Positions 1 through 6,773 are shown, counted from the stretch's first letter. The stretch is DNA of 8,048 nt from an uncultured Erysipelotrichaceae bacterium (GCA_937893115.1 CALBGK010000075.1:1-8048); one strand, 5' to 3'. The notes: generated by a model not told the origin, from the sequence alone. Translations and numbers: made by a program.

Positions 1-1
1 G

Positions 2-85
2 CCAAGTGATGTCATAGGCATATACCAGGACTATTTAAAATCAATTATTAACGTCTATTTGCCACCAAAAGATTTGACTGAATAA
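2..85 (+). CDS. Possible C-terminal tail of a convergent gene (partial, uncertain)
   Basis: Only one plus-strand frame is open from the left edge. It runs 27 codons to a TAA at 83-85 and ends in residues NVYLPPKDLTE. The other two plus frames hit stops within the first 20 bases. If real, it is the 3' end of a rightward gene that overlaps the last 31 bp of the leftward deacetylase gene tail to tail. The overlapping part is also deacetylase coding sequence, so its composition proves little, and 27 open codons can arise by chance. No family is recognisable and no terminator is visible. Confidence 0.22.
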   Translation, partial: PSDVIGIYQDYLKSIINVYLPPKDLTE

Positions 86-1293
86 TCTAAACCTAAGGCG
101 TTCATCATTTCACTGACGGTCACTAATTGATAACCTTCAGAAATAAACTTAGGCACGATTTCTTTAATAGCTTCCGCAGTTGTCTCGTAGATATCATGGA
201 ATAAGATTACATCCTTGTCATCTACTTCGCTATAGACGACATTCTTAATGCTTTCTACATCACGACTTAACCAGTCTTCGCTATCGACATTCCACATGAT
301 GGCCGGATATGGACTAGCTGCTTTGACATTTTCATTTAAGGCACCATATGGAGGACGATATAGTTTCATCTCATATCCAAAACCATTTCTTAAGTCATTG
401 GCAGGAATACCTATCTCTTCTTTTATCTCGTCGCTAGATAGCTTAGTTAAATTCTTGTGTGATTGAGTATGCGAACCATATTCATGTCCATCTTCAATCG
501 CCTCTTTAATAAAAGGGATCTCCTTATCTTCTCTTAAGCGCTCACCTAGGCAAAAGAAAGTGCCAGCTCCATCATAATATTCTAAGGTATCCATGATGAT
601 AGAAGTTGTATCAATATTTGGCCCATCATCAAAAGTCATCGCTATCATCGGCCTATCAGGGTCGACATAACGTGGTTTGACATATAATTCATTGGCATAG
701 CCAAAGTTTTTACCGAGTTCAGTTTGCATATACTTTAATGGCACAGCTACTTCGATATCAAATTCCGGAATATCAACTAAAAGATTCTCCCCTTCTACAT
801 CAAAGGTCGCATTGCTCAAATCAAGATTTGAGACATGGCTTTTCTCTAGAAAGGAAATACTATAAGCTTCGTCGCGTTTTTGTTTCTTAGCTTCATAGCG
901 CAAGTAATCAGAGATGATCTTTTTTCCATTATCATTAATATCATCAATAGTTATAACTAATTCCTTATTATTTTGGTCGATGAAGTATTTGTCGCCCTGA
1001 CCATAATCAACTAATTTATAATCCCCATAAGGTTTAAGAGCATAGTCGTAAATGGCATCTTCTTCGCCCTTTTTGCACATCTGTTTAGCTAATTCTAGGC
1101 CAGGATTATCACCATTTGGATAGAATGCTAAACAGTGCTTTTCTTGATATTTTAAAGCATCGGCATGAATGCTATTAACACCGAAAAATTTAAAATTGAA
1201 GAATAAGAAGAGGTATAAAAATAGTCCGACAATTGCCACCAATAATACCGAGATGACAACCACGGCACCCTTTCTTAATTTTCTTTTTTTCAT
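55..1293 (-). CDS. Membrane-anchored NodB-type polysaccharide (peptidoglycan GlcNAc) deacetylase
   Basis: This 412-residue enzyme probably removes N-acetyl groups from peptidoglycan or another surface glycan outside the cell, as PgdA-type proteins do to resist lysozyme. The N-terminus is basic (MKKRKLRKG), followed by one hydrophobic segment at about residues 10-32, which gives a type II signal anchor. Residues of about 33-205 form an extracellular region with no motif I can name with confidence. The NodB domain starts near 213. It has TFDDGP (220-225; Asp222 catalytic base and Asp223 metal ligand), SHTQSH (His275 and His279 metal ligands), RPPYG (313-317), DSEDW (337-341) and LFHD (364-367, catalytic His366). 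All expected active-site residues are present. I chose the ATG at 1293 because GGTGAT lies 6 bases upstream and the membrane anchor then begins properly. The longer open frame to 1416 runs across the divergent promoter region and into the neighbouring gene. The exact glycan substrate is inferred. Confidence 0.9.
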   Translation of the reverse strand: MKKRKLRKGAVVVISVLLVAIVGLFLYLFLFFNFKFFGVNSIHADALKYQEKHCLAFYPNGDNPGLELAKQMCKKGEEDAIYDYALKPYGDYKLVDYGQGDKYFIDQNNKELVITIDDINDNGKKIISDYLRYEAKKQKRDEAYSISFLEKSHVSNLDLSNATFDVEGENLLVDIPEFDIEVAVPLKYMQTELGKNFGYANELYVKPRYVDPDRPMIAMTFDDGPNIDTTSIIMDTLEYYDGAGTFFCLGERLREDKEIPFIKEAIEDGHEYGSHTQSHKNLTKLSSDEIKEEIGIPANDLRNGFGYEMKLYRPPYGALNENVKAASPYPAIMWNVDSEDWLSRDVESIKNVVYSEVDDKDVILFHDIYETTAEAIKEIVPKFISEGYQLVTVSEMMNALGLDYSVKSFGGK

Positions 1294-1311
1294 CTGCTTA
1301 TCACCACTCAC

Positions 1312-1353
1312 ATTATGATACTTTATAGTATTTTTTACAAGATTAAGTGATAA
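1312..1353 (-). promoter_or_regulatory. Candidate promoters for the deacetylase gene in the divergent region
   Basis: Read on the minus strand, TTATCA (1348-1353) and TACTAT (1325-1330) are 17 bp apart and would give a leader of about 25 nt that includes the GGTGAT ribosome binding site. A second, overlapping pair, TTGTAA (1335-1340) and CATAAT (1312-1317), is also 17 bp apart, but its leader would be only about 12 nt. A short inverted repeat, ATACT-TTAT-AGTAT (1318-1331), lies between. On the plus strand TATGAT (1314-1319) is a possible -10 for the lyase gene, without a good -35. Confidence 0.45.
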
Positions 1354-1377
1354 ACTATTAAGAAAAGGAGAATTGCT

Positions 1378-2412
1378 ATGTACTATTTCGCTAACGATTA
1401 CAGTGAAGGTGCTCACAAAAAAGTATTAGAAGCCCTCATCAAAACTAACTATATTCAATGTGCCGGCTATGGACTAGATGGATTCTCTGCCAAGGCCAGT
1501 TCAAAGATCAAAAAACTGATCAATTGCGAAGATGTTGACATTCATTATGTCTCAGGAGGAACTCAAGCCAACCGTCTTTGCCTATCGGCTTTTTTACGCA
1601 GTCATGAAGCCATCATCTGCCCTGGTAGTGGCCATATCAATGTCCATGAAGCCGGTTCTATTGAAGCTTCAGGCCATAAGATTATTCAAACTAAGGGAGT
1701 AAATGGTAAAATCACTGCCCAAGAAATATTAGATGTATTAAAAGTGCATACCGATGAACACATGGTTAAACCAAAACTTGTCTTCATCACCGATGCGACA
1801 GAAATAGGAACTATCTATACTAAGGAAGAATTAATTTCTATCCATGATGTCTGCAAGAAACATGGCCTATATCTCTATCTAGATGGTGCAAGGCTAGCTA
1901 ATGCTTTGTGTGCTCAAGACAATGATTTGACTCTTGAAGATATCAATAATTTAACTGATGCCTTCTATCTAGGCGGAACTAAGAACGGTTTACTTTTAGG
2001 TGAAGCCATCATCATCAGCAATGACGAACTTAAAAAAGACTTCCGCTACTTCATGAAACAAAATGGCGCCATGCTCGCGAAGGGTAGAATCTTAGGTGTA
2101 CAGTTTGATGCCTTGCTTGAAGATAATCTATTCTTAGATTTAGCTGACCATGCCAATAAGATGGCTCAAAAGATACAGGCCAGTCTTGTAAGTCTAGGCA
2201 TCCCTCTATTTATTCAAACTAGTACCAATCAAATCTTCCCTATTCTTCCAAATACAGTTATTGAAGAACTCAGAAAAGACTTTGTCTTCTTAAATTGGGA
2301 ATATATTGATGAAGACCATAGCGCAGTGAGATTTGTCTGCTCATGGGCAACTAGAGAAGAAGATGTCGACACTTTGATTAAAAAAGTAAGAAACATCTAT
2401 GCGCATCAATAA
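1378..2412 (+). CDS. Low-specificity L-threonine aldolase / beta-eliminating lyase family PLP enzyme
   Basis: The 344-residue protein belongs to fold-type I PLP enzymes of the threonine aldolase group (LtaE-like), which cleave L-threonine or allo-threonine to glycine and acetaldehyde. They work as cytoplasmic oligomers. The length suits the family. Recognisable elements in order are SGGTQAN (59-65, cofactor phosphate region), HINVHEAG (86-93, His86 expected to stack on PLP), YLDGARLANA (167-176, Asp169 facing the pyridine nitrogen and Arg172) and GGTKNG (199-204), where Lys202 should form the Schiff base. The start is set by AAGGAG at 1365-1370, 7 bases before the ATG. The stop lies inside the next gene, a pseudouridine synthase, so the two are probably cotranscribed, although their functions are unrelated. 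Within this family the true substrate (threonine, phenylserine or another beta-hydroxy amino acid) cannot be read from sequence. A catabolic or glycine-supplying role is inferred. Confidence 0.9.
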   Translation: MYYFANDYSEGAHKKVLEALIKTNYIQCAGYGLDGFSAKASSKIKKLINCEDVDIHYVSGGTQANRLCLSAFLRSHEAIICPGSGHINVHEAGSIEASGHKIIQTKGVNGKITAQEILDVLKVHTDEHMVKPKLVFITDATEIGTIYTKEELISIHDVCKKHGLYLYLDGARLANALCAQDNDLTLEDINNLTDAFYLGGTKNGLLLGEAIIISNDELKKDFRYFMKQNGAMLAKGRILGVQFDALLEDNLFLDLADHANKMAQKIQASLVSLGIPLFIQTSTNQIFPILPNTVIEELRKDFVFLNWEYIDEDHSAVRFVCSWATREEDVDTLIKKVRNIYAHQ

Positions 2413-3109
2413 ATATATCGCTTCAACTGGCCTATGCTCAAGGAGAAAGGCCGAAGAATATATCAATGAACAAAGAGTTACTATCAATGACGAAATAGCC
2501 TTTCTGCATTCAACAGTCGACGAGACTAAAGATGTAGTTAAATTAGATGGTAAAATCATCAAACTAAATGAAAATAAAGTCTATATCCTATTTAACAAAC
2601 CAATCGGTATTATCACGACTACCGAGCGTCATATCAAAAATAATATCATTGACTATATCAATTATCCTGAGCGTATCTTCCCCATTGGTCGCCTTGACCA
2701 AGATAGCCATGGTCTCATCGTCTTGACTAATGATGGCGATATTGTCAATAAGGCTTTGCGCTCAGATAATAATCATTCCAAGGAATATATTGTCAAAGTC
2801 AATAAGGATATCGACGACAATTTCTTGGAAAATATGCGAAATGGTGTAATGATATATAATCCCGTTCATGACAATATGGTCAAAACCAAGAAATGTGTAG
2901 TAGATAAAATTAATAGACGCAAGTTTAAAATCATTCTCACTCAAGGATATAATAGACAAATCAGAAGGATGTGCAAGGCTTTGGGCTATGAAGTCATTGA
3001 TTTAGAACGCATCAGATTTATGAATCTAAAGGACAAAGATTTATTGCCCGGAAAATGGCGCGAGCTAAAAAAGGAAGAAAAAGTACAATTTTTATCTAAT
3101 TTAAATTAA
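2399..3109 (+). CDS. rluF: RluF-like 23S rRNA pseudouridine synthase (RsuA/RluB/RluF family)
   Basis: This 236-residue enzyme should isomerise a uridine in 23S rRNA, probably near E. coli position 2604. An S4 RNA-binding domain fills about residues 1-55 (MRINKYIASTGLCSRRKAEE opening). The catalytic domain follows, with FNKPIGI (65-71), the active-site motif GRLDQDSHGL with catalytic Asp100, and NRQIRRMC near the end. The NNHSKEYIV stretch and the LERIRFMNL ending resemble RluF more than RluB or RsuA, which is why I prefer that name. It is shorter than E. coli RluF, which has a C-terminal extension. The ATG lies 14 bp before the end of the lyase frame, and no strong Shine-Dalgarno precedes it (only an AGTAAGAAA stretch). 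Translation is therefore probably coupled to the upstream gene. A clear terminator begins at its stop codon, closing the two-gene unit. Confidence 0.85.
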   Translation: MRINKYIASTGLCSRRKAEEYINEQRVTINDEIAFLHSTVDETKDVVKLDGKIIKLNENKVYILFNKPIGIITTTERHIKNNIIDYINYPERIFPIGRLDQDSHGLIVLTNDGDIVNKALRSDNNHSKEYIVKVNKDIDDNFLENMRNGVMIYNPVHDNMVKTKKCVVDKINRRKFKIILTQGYNRQIRRMCKALGYEVIDLERIRFMNLKDKDLLPGKWRELKKEEKVQFLSNLN

Positions 3110-3133
3110 TGATGGAGCTTTCCATCATTTTTG
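3108..3133 (+). terminator. Intrinsic terminator after the pseudouridine synthase gene
   Basis: The stem AATGATGGA/TCCATCATT (9 bp, GCTT loop) is followed by TTTTG, so the transcript ends in a short U run. The first bases of the stem are part of the TAA stop codon. It separates the lyase-pseudouridine synthase unit from the permease gene. Confidence 0.8.
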
Positions 3134-3134
3134 T

Positions 3135-3143
3135 TGGTATACT
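3135..3143 (+). promoter_or_regulatory. Extended -10 promoter for the purine permease gene
   Basis: TGGTATACT is a TG-n extended -10 element with five of six bases matching TATAAT. It lies just after the terminator and about 34 bp before the permease ATG, giving a leader of roughly 27 nt. No good -35 is present, as is typical of extended -10 promoters. The leader is too short for a purine riboswitch, which often precedes such permease genes in Firmicutes. Confidence 0.5.
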
Positions 3144-3165
3144 GTGGTTGCACACATTATGCATT

Positions 3166-3172
3166 GGGGGGG
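3166..3172 (+). promoter_or_regulatory. Seven-G Shine-Dalgarno of the permease gene
   Basis: A run of seven G residues ends 4 bases before the ATG at 3177 and is the only anti-SD-like sequence there. GGGGGG can pair with the CCUCCU of 16S rRNA through G-C and G-U pairs. A G7 run is rare in DNA this AT-rich, while the other genes here use AAGGAG. It decides the start at 3177 over the upstream GTG at 3144. Confidence 0.6.
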
Positions 3173-3176
3173 AAAC

Positions 3177-4490
3177 ATGTTAGAGAAAATTTTTCATCTG
3201 AAAGCCAAAAATACCGATGTGAAAACTGAAGTATTAGCTGGCTGCACAACATTCTTAGCAATGGCTTATATCTTATTTGTCAATCCTAGTATTCTCTCAG
3301 AATCTGGAATGAATGCTCAATCAGTATTTTTAGCTACAGCCATCGCATCATTTATCGCTTCTGTCCTCATGGGCTTACTAGCGAATTATCCAGTAGCTCT
3401 ATCTAGTGGTATGGGTGTTAATGCCCTATTCACTTATACAGTCTGTATACAATTTGGCTACTCTTGGCAAGCAGCACTCGCTTGTGTATTTATCTCAGGA
3501 CTTATCTTTGTCCTTATCAGTATTACTGGAATTAGAAAACTAATCATCAATTCTATTCCTAAAAATCTGAAATTAGCTATTGGCGCTGGTATAGGTTTCT
3601 TTATCGCCTTTATCGGTTTCGCTAATGCCGGTATCGTTGTAAGCAATCCTTCAACTATCGTATCTTTAGGTAATATGCTAGACCCTACAGTCATTTTAGC
3701 CTTAATCGGTTTAGTAATAACAATCGTCCTTATGGTTAAAAAGGTCAATGCTGCTGTCTTCTGGGACATAGTCATCACAACCATTATCGGATTAATCATG
3801 AGTGCCTTTGGTTTAGAAGGTATGCCAGTAATACCAGAGACCGTCATCTCCTTTAATTTTGAGATGCCTACCTTCATGGCGTTTATGGAAGGCTTTGGCG
3901 AAGTATTCTCTGATCCGAGGTCAATCGTTATCATCTTCACCTTCCTTTTTGTAGACTTCTTCGATACAGCTGGAACTTTAGTTGCCGTTGGTAACAATAT
4001 TGGTTTAGTCAATGAAAATGGTGAAATGGAAAATGTTGAAAAAGCTCTACTAGCTGATTCTATCGGTACTGTAGTCGGCGCTTGCCTAGGTACTTCAACA
4101 GTAACTTCCTTTGTTGAAAGTGGTTCAGGTGTTGCTGCTGGTGGTCGCACTGGCTTAACAGCTTGTACAACTGGTATCTTATTTCTATTATCTATCTTCT
4201 TTAGTCCTATCTTAGTGATGGTAACTTCTAGTATTACAGCACCCGCTTTAATCGTTGTAGGTATCATGATGTCCATGCAACTAGGACAGATAGAATGGAA
4301 TCTAAACAATGCCATCTTCGCCTTTACTACAGTAATCATGATGGTGCTTTGTTACTCAATATCAGATGGTATTGCCTTTGGTTTTTTAACTTACACTATC
4401 AGTAAATTAGCCAATAAAGAAGCTAAAGATATAAAACCTATCATATATATATTAGACATCATATTTATCATCTACTTTATTACAAAATAG
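3177..4490 (+). CDS. AzgA-type purine permease (NCS2-related adenine/guanine/hypoxanthine transporter)
   Basis: The 437-residue protein is a multi-pass inner-membrane transporter that should take up purine bases with protons, feeding the purine salvage pathway. It matches the AzgA/PbuG/PbuO group in length and motifs. These are TEVLAGCTTFLAMAYILFVNP near the N-terminus, SSGMGVNALFTYTV (about 76-89), FVDFFDTAGTLVAVG (258-272) and GTSTVTSFVESGSGVAAGGRTG (305-326), the substrate-site helix region conserved in the family. Hydrophobic segments alternate along its whole length, consistent with 12-14 spans. I chose the ATG at 3177, because of the seven-G Shine-Dalgarno just upstream, over the GTG at 3144, which would add 11 residues and start essentially at the promoter. 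It is flanked by a terminator on the left and a long hairpin on the right, so it is probably transcribed alone. Which purine is carried cannot be determined from the sequence. Confidence 0.92.
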   Translation: MLEKIFHLKAKNTDVKTEVLAGCTTFLAMAYILFVNPSILSESGMNAQSVFLATAIASFIASVLMGLLANYPVALSSGMGVNALFTYTVCIQFGYSWQAALACVFISGLIFVLISITGIRKLIINSIPKNLKLAIGAGIGFFIAFIGFANAGIVVSNPSTIVSLGNMLDPTVILALIGLVITIVLMVKKVNAAVFWDIVITTIIGLIMSAFGLEGMPVIPETVISFNFEMPTFMAFMEGFGEVFSDPRSIVIIFTFLFVDFFDTAGTLVAVGNNIGLVNENGEMENVEKALLADSIGTVVGACLGTSTVTSFVESGSGVAAGGRTGLTACTTGILFLLSIFFSPILVMVTSSITAPALIVVGIMMSMQLGQIEWNLNNAIFAFTTVIMMVLCYSISDGIAFGFLTYTISKLANKEAKDIKPIIYILDIIFIIYFITK

Positions 4491-4520
4491 TAAAAACCTC
4501 TTAACCTTAGGGGGATAATT

Positions 4521-4568
4521 TAATAATGCGCCGTATTCGATAGTTGAACCGAATACGGCGCATTATTA
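4521..4568. repeat. Perfect 19-bp inverted repeat (hairpin) downstream of the permease gene
   Basis: Arms at 4521-4539 and 4550-4568 (left arm TAATAATGCGCCGTATTCG) are exactly complementary around a 10-base loop. The pairing stops at a T-T opposition just outside. It lies 30 bp after the permease stop and could terminate its transcript or protect the 3' end. On neither strand is it followed by a T-tract, so it is not a standard intrinsic terminator. It is the strongest structure in the window. It could also be a protein-binding site or a mobile-element remnant, and a single copy cannot decide between these. Confidence 0.85.
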
Positions 4569-4760
4569 TGTATAGCATTTGTCTTCGTGCGTGACTAAAA
4601 TCAATTTAGACGAATCACATCTGCCACTAAGCAAAACATCCAAGTAGAAAAACTATATAAACAGTTCTATATTAAACGATGAAATTTATTCATAATCATC
4701 TAATAAAATCATATTAATAAATAGTTAGATTGTAGAGAAAATGCTTAAATTAGAATAGCA
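4569..4760. other. Non-coding spacer between converging units
   Basis: This AT-rich spacer lies between the permease hairpin and the end of the leftward regulator gene. It holds only short frames. The longest, a 27-codon plus-strand stretch ending near 4682, has no start signal. No T-tract terminator for the regulator was found. Confidence 0.5.
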
Positions 4761-5233
4761 CTACATTAATTCATTTTTATGCTTTTTATCTCTAGACTTC
4801 CATACAGATGCTAATATGTCCTTTAGCACTAGAAGCGCATTTAACTCGTCATAGTCATATCTTTTCTTAAGATCATCAAGCAGCTGATCTAATTCTTTTG
4901 CATAAATTTCTGCTTGAACTTGACTTTTATAAGTAGATAGAATCGGGTATTTTTTGCTCCACGCTTTTGTCCAATCAATCTTATCAATAACCTTATCGTT
5001 GGTTCTGTCGATAGTATCTTGTATTTCCTTGACATCAATATCGAATTCAATTAATTCATCTAATGTAAGATGGTAAATATCGGATAACCGTTTTGATTGT
5101 CGAATATCGGGTAAAGTTTCATCCAGTTCCCATTTAGATATGGTTTGTCGGCTTACACCTAACTTTTCCGCTACTTCTTCTTGTGACAAACCACTTTTTT
5201 CCTTGCATCATAAAGATTGCTTCCCAAACTCAT
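4761..5233 (-). pseudogene. XRE-family helix-turn-helix regulator, frameshifted near its N-terminus
   Basis: Joined across one missing base, this encodes about 157 residues. Residues of about 1-60 form a helix-turn-helix DNA-binding domain with the classic SQEEVAEKLGVSRQTISKWE recognition segment. A helical C-terminal part (TNDKVIDKIDWTKAWSKKYPIL..., then VLKDILASVWKSRDKK) is seen in some Firmicute XRE regulators of unknown target. The true start is the ATG at 5233, with AAGGAGA 5 bases upstream. It reads MSLGSNLYDARKK and then goes out of frame at an A6 run (5195-5200), stopping 20 codons in. One extra A restores RKKSGLSQEE, exactly the expected family sequence. The frame downstream is open from a TTG at 5189, but starting there would remove helix 1. 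The rest of the gene is undamaged, so the lesion is recent, slippage-corrected, or a sequencing error. Confidence 0.82.
5195..5200 (-). other. A6 homopolymer at the frameshift of the XRE regulator
   Basis: On the coding strand the run reads AGG-AAA-AAA-GTG. Seven As would keep the family reading frame. Polymerase or ribosome slippage at this run, or strand slippage during replication, could restore the protein. Confidence 0.75.
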
Positions 5234-5259
5234 ATTTATCTCCTTATTTTTACAAAAAT

Positions 5260-5265
5260 ATTATA
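5260..5265 (-). promoter_or_regulatory. -10 element of the XRE regulator gene
   Basis: A perfect TATAAT on the minus strand lies 26 bp before the ATG at 5233 and would give a leader of about 20 nt containing AAGGAGA. No recognisable -35 hexamer stands 16-18 bp upstream, where the sequence is T-rich. Activator dependence or weak basal expression is possible. Confidence 0.5.
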
Positions 5266-5324
5266 AGAAAAATCAGCACGAAAAAACACTGATAGATCAT
5301 TACTATTTCGCCCGCTATCTTAAC

Positions 5325-5383
5325 ATCATTTTTGCAAAACGCTAAAATCTGTAACATACTGCTAAAAATGATCCAAAAATGAT
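5325..5383. repeat. Cluster of ATCATTTTT repeats upstream of the XRE regulator
   Basis: AAAAATGAT occurs twice in direct orientation, 2 bases apart (5364-5372 and 5375-5383), and once inverted as ATCATTTTT (5325-5333). GCTAAAA also occurs twice with a 20-bp period (5341-5347 and 5361-5367). The cluster lies about 90-150 bp upstream of the regulator start, where an autoregulatory operator could sit. AT-rich DNA makes short repeats common, so the function is inference. Confidence 0.35.
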
Positions 5384-5641
5384 ATTTAACCCTCAAAGTA
5401 CAATGGCGTCCAAAAGCAAATAAAGATGTTTTATTTGATAAGCATCAGAATATCAAAAGACCAGTTTTTTCAATGGAGTGAATTATTGTTTTATCATGAA
5501 CATTTCCGTTTTCTTTTATTTTCAGGATAGAAAAAAATACAGCATCACCACCACTAACCATCTTGTTTAAAGAAAGAATATACTAATTTAATAATAAAAT
5601 ATCAATATGTTGCTCATAATCGATACAAATATATCTGTTTT

Positions 5642-6433
5642 TTACTTATTGAATTCGATTGCATCAATAGCTTTGATAATAGCGCTTCTAAAAGAAGATT
5701 CTTCCAAAGAAGCTACGCCCTTGATAGTTGTCCCCTTAGGAGAGCATACTGCGTCTTTTAAAATGCCCGGATGTTTATTTGTCTCTAGATACAATTTGCC
5801 AGTTCCCACCAATACCTTAGCAGCCATGGCATAAGCATCTTGGCGGCTAAGACCATATTTGACACCTGCATCACCTAAAGCTTCGATAAACATAGCTACA
5901 AAGGCCGGTGTACAACCACTCATGGTGCCACCGGTTGAGAATAATTTAGTGTTTAACGTAACTATTGAAGAAATGGGTTCAAATATAGCTTTGAAAACTT
6001 CATATTCTTCATCAGTTAGATTATGTCTATCTTCACTTATACATATTCCTTCGCATACTTCGATAGGTGTATTGGGAATAGTGCTAATGTGGTGAACATC
6101 TTCTCCAAATAAAACGGCATATCTATCATAATTATAACCAGCAACAAGAGATATGACTGTCTTACCTTTAAAAAGATCCTTAATTGGAATGATGACATCA
6201 TCAATCATATATGGCTTAATAGCTATAATTATATAATCACAAGTATTAACTAGCTCCCTTGCATCATGTAAAGGATGAATGTTCAATCCTTTGGCATTAA
6301 CGCATAATTTATCATAGTGAGCAGCACATGCATAAACATCAAAATTAGCGGCGCTTCCCTTTTTGGTCATTCCTTTAGCTATGCCCATGGCCATATTGCC
6401 AAAACCTAAAAATCCTAACTTTATTTTTGCCAT
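5642..6433 (-). CDS. proC: Pyrroline-5-carboxylate reductase
   Basis: The 263-residue cytoplasmic enzyme reduces 1-pyrroline-5-carboxylate to L-proline with NAD(P)H, the last step of proline synthesis. The N-terminal Rossmann domain opens with GFLGFGNMAMGI (7-18, dinucleotide-binding loop). It continues through AIKPYMI (71-77) and IPNTP (119-123), both family hallmarks. The C-terminal dimerisation and substrate domain has SGCTPAFVAMFIEALGDAG (172-190) and the signature HPGILKDAVCSPKGTTIKGV (221-240). The usual VTSPGGTT is VCSPKGTT here, with Lys233 replacing a common Gly. This is a mild variation I would not read as loss of function. The length is normal. The start is set by AAGGAG at 6440-6445, 6 bases before the ATG. 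No proA or proB is adjacent. Wide gaps on both sides suggest it is transcribed alone, but I see no convincing promoter or terminator. Confidence 0.95.
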   Translation of the reverse strand: MAKIKLGFLGFGNMAMGIAKGMTKKGSAANFDVYACAAHYDKLCVNAKGLNIHPLHDARELVNTCDYIIIAIKPYMIDDVIIPIKDLFKGKTVISLVAGYNYDRYAVLFGEDVHHISTIPNTPIEVCEGICISEDRHNLTDEEYEVFKAIFEPISSIVTLNTKLFSTGGTMSGCTPAFVAMFIEALGDAGVKYGLSRQDAYAMAAKVLVGTGKLYLETNKHPGILKDAVCSPKGTTIKGVASLEESSFRSAIIKAIDAIEFNK

Positions 6434-6773
6434 AATTATCTCCTTTTAATATACTTTCATTCTACATCAATTAGATTATTATGCATAAACATGACACACG
6501 CTTAATATTTCGGTTAGTAGATGTTACTAATTGATAATAAACGCATAATAGGAATCATGGCATTTTAAGTTCTTTTTGCCTAAATTAAATATTTTAAAAA
6601 ATATATTTCATAATTAAGTTACCAATGATTTCATTTATATTGTATTGTTGATGAATTGTTATTGTATAATGCATTCCCTATTGCAGTACATCCACACCAG
6701 AAACATAAAATTTCCTATACTAATATAATTCAAAATTATTCATCACATCTTTTTTATACTACTCTTAACTTAT
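6434..6773. other. 340-bp AT-rich intergenic tract
   Basis: No gene or riboswitch is evident between the DUF7000-like gene and proC. A plus-strand open frame from a TTG at 6656 runs into the 3' end of the DUF7000-like gene, but it lacks a ribosome binding site and has unconvincing composition. A perfect TATAAT stands on the plus strand at 6665-6670 without a suitable -35. An all-A/T imperfect inverted repeat near 6585-6607 is too weak to call a terminator. Confidence 0.4.

Larger units (their letters stand above)
5234..5641. other. 408-bp intergenic tract between proC and the XRE regulator
   Basis: Besides the regulator's promoter, Shine-Dalgarno and the repeat cluster, this holds no intact gene. 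One minus-strand stretch (about 5446-5587) is open for 40-odd codons and looks protein-like. It includes an ATG at 5562 and residues such as SILKIKENGNVHDKTIIHSIEK, then a TGA. There is no Shine-Dalgarno before that ATG. It may be a gene remnant or chance. No terminator for proC is visible. Confidence 0.4.

Noticed and set aside
1294..1416. Longer N-terminus of the deacetylase starting at 1416
   Set aside because: It would cross the divergent promoter region and overlap the lyase start, and it places 41 odd residues before a good signal anchor. The ATG at 1293 has a ribosome binding site.
3110..3176. Purine riboswitch upstream of the permease
   Set aside because: Only 67 bp separate the genes, mostly terminator and promoter. 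There is no room for the aptamer.
3458..4339. 293-codon open frame antisense to the permease gene
   Set aside because: It is rich in Lys, Thr, Ile and Pro as expected from reversed hydrophobic codons, has no Shine-Dalgarno, and lies wholly inside a strongly supported transporter gene.
4524..4545. Mini-frame ATG-CGC-CGT-ATT-CGA-TAG after AGGGGG inside the hairpin
   Set aside because: It has only five codons, the spacing to the G-rich stretch is long, and no downstream gene could use it as a leader.
4540..4549. GGTTCAA on the minus strand as a tRNA T-loop
   Set aside because: The flanking bases do not form a T-arm stem with it, and no acceptor, D or anticodon arm is present.
5250..5590. TGA read as Trp, joining two open stretches into a gene of about 110 codons
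   Set aside because: All recognised genes use TGG for Trp and contain no in-frame TGA. The joined product resembles nothing known to me.
5607..5834. 75-codon plus-strand frame at the end of proC
   Set aside because: It is antisense to the conserved C-terminus of ProC, and lacks a ribosome binding site.
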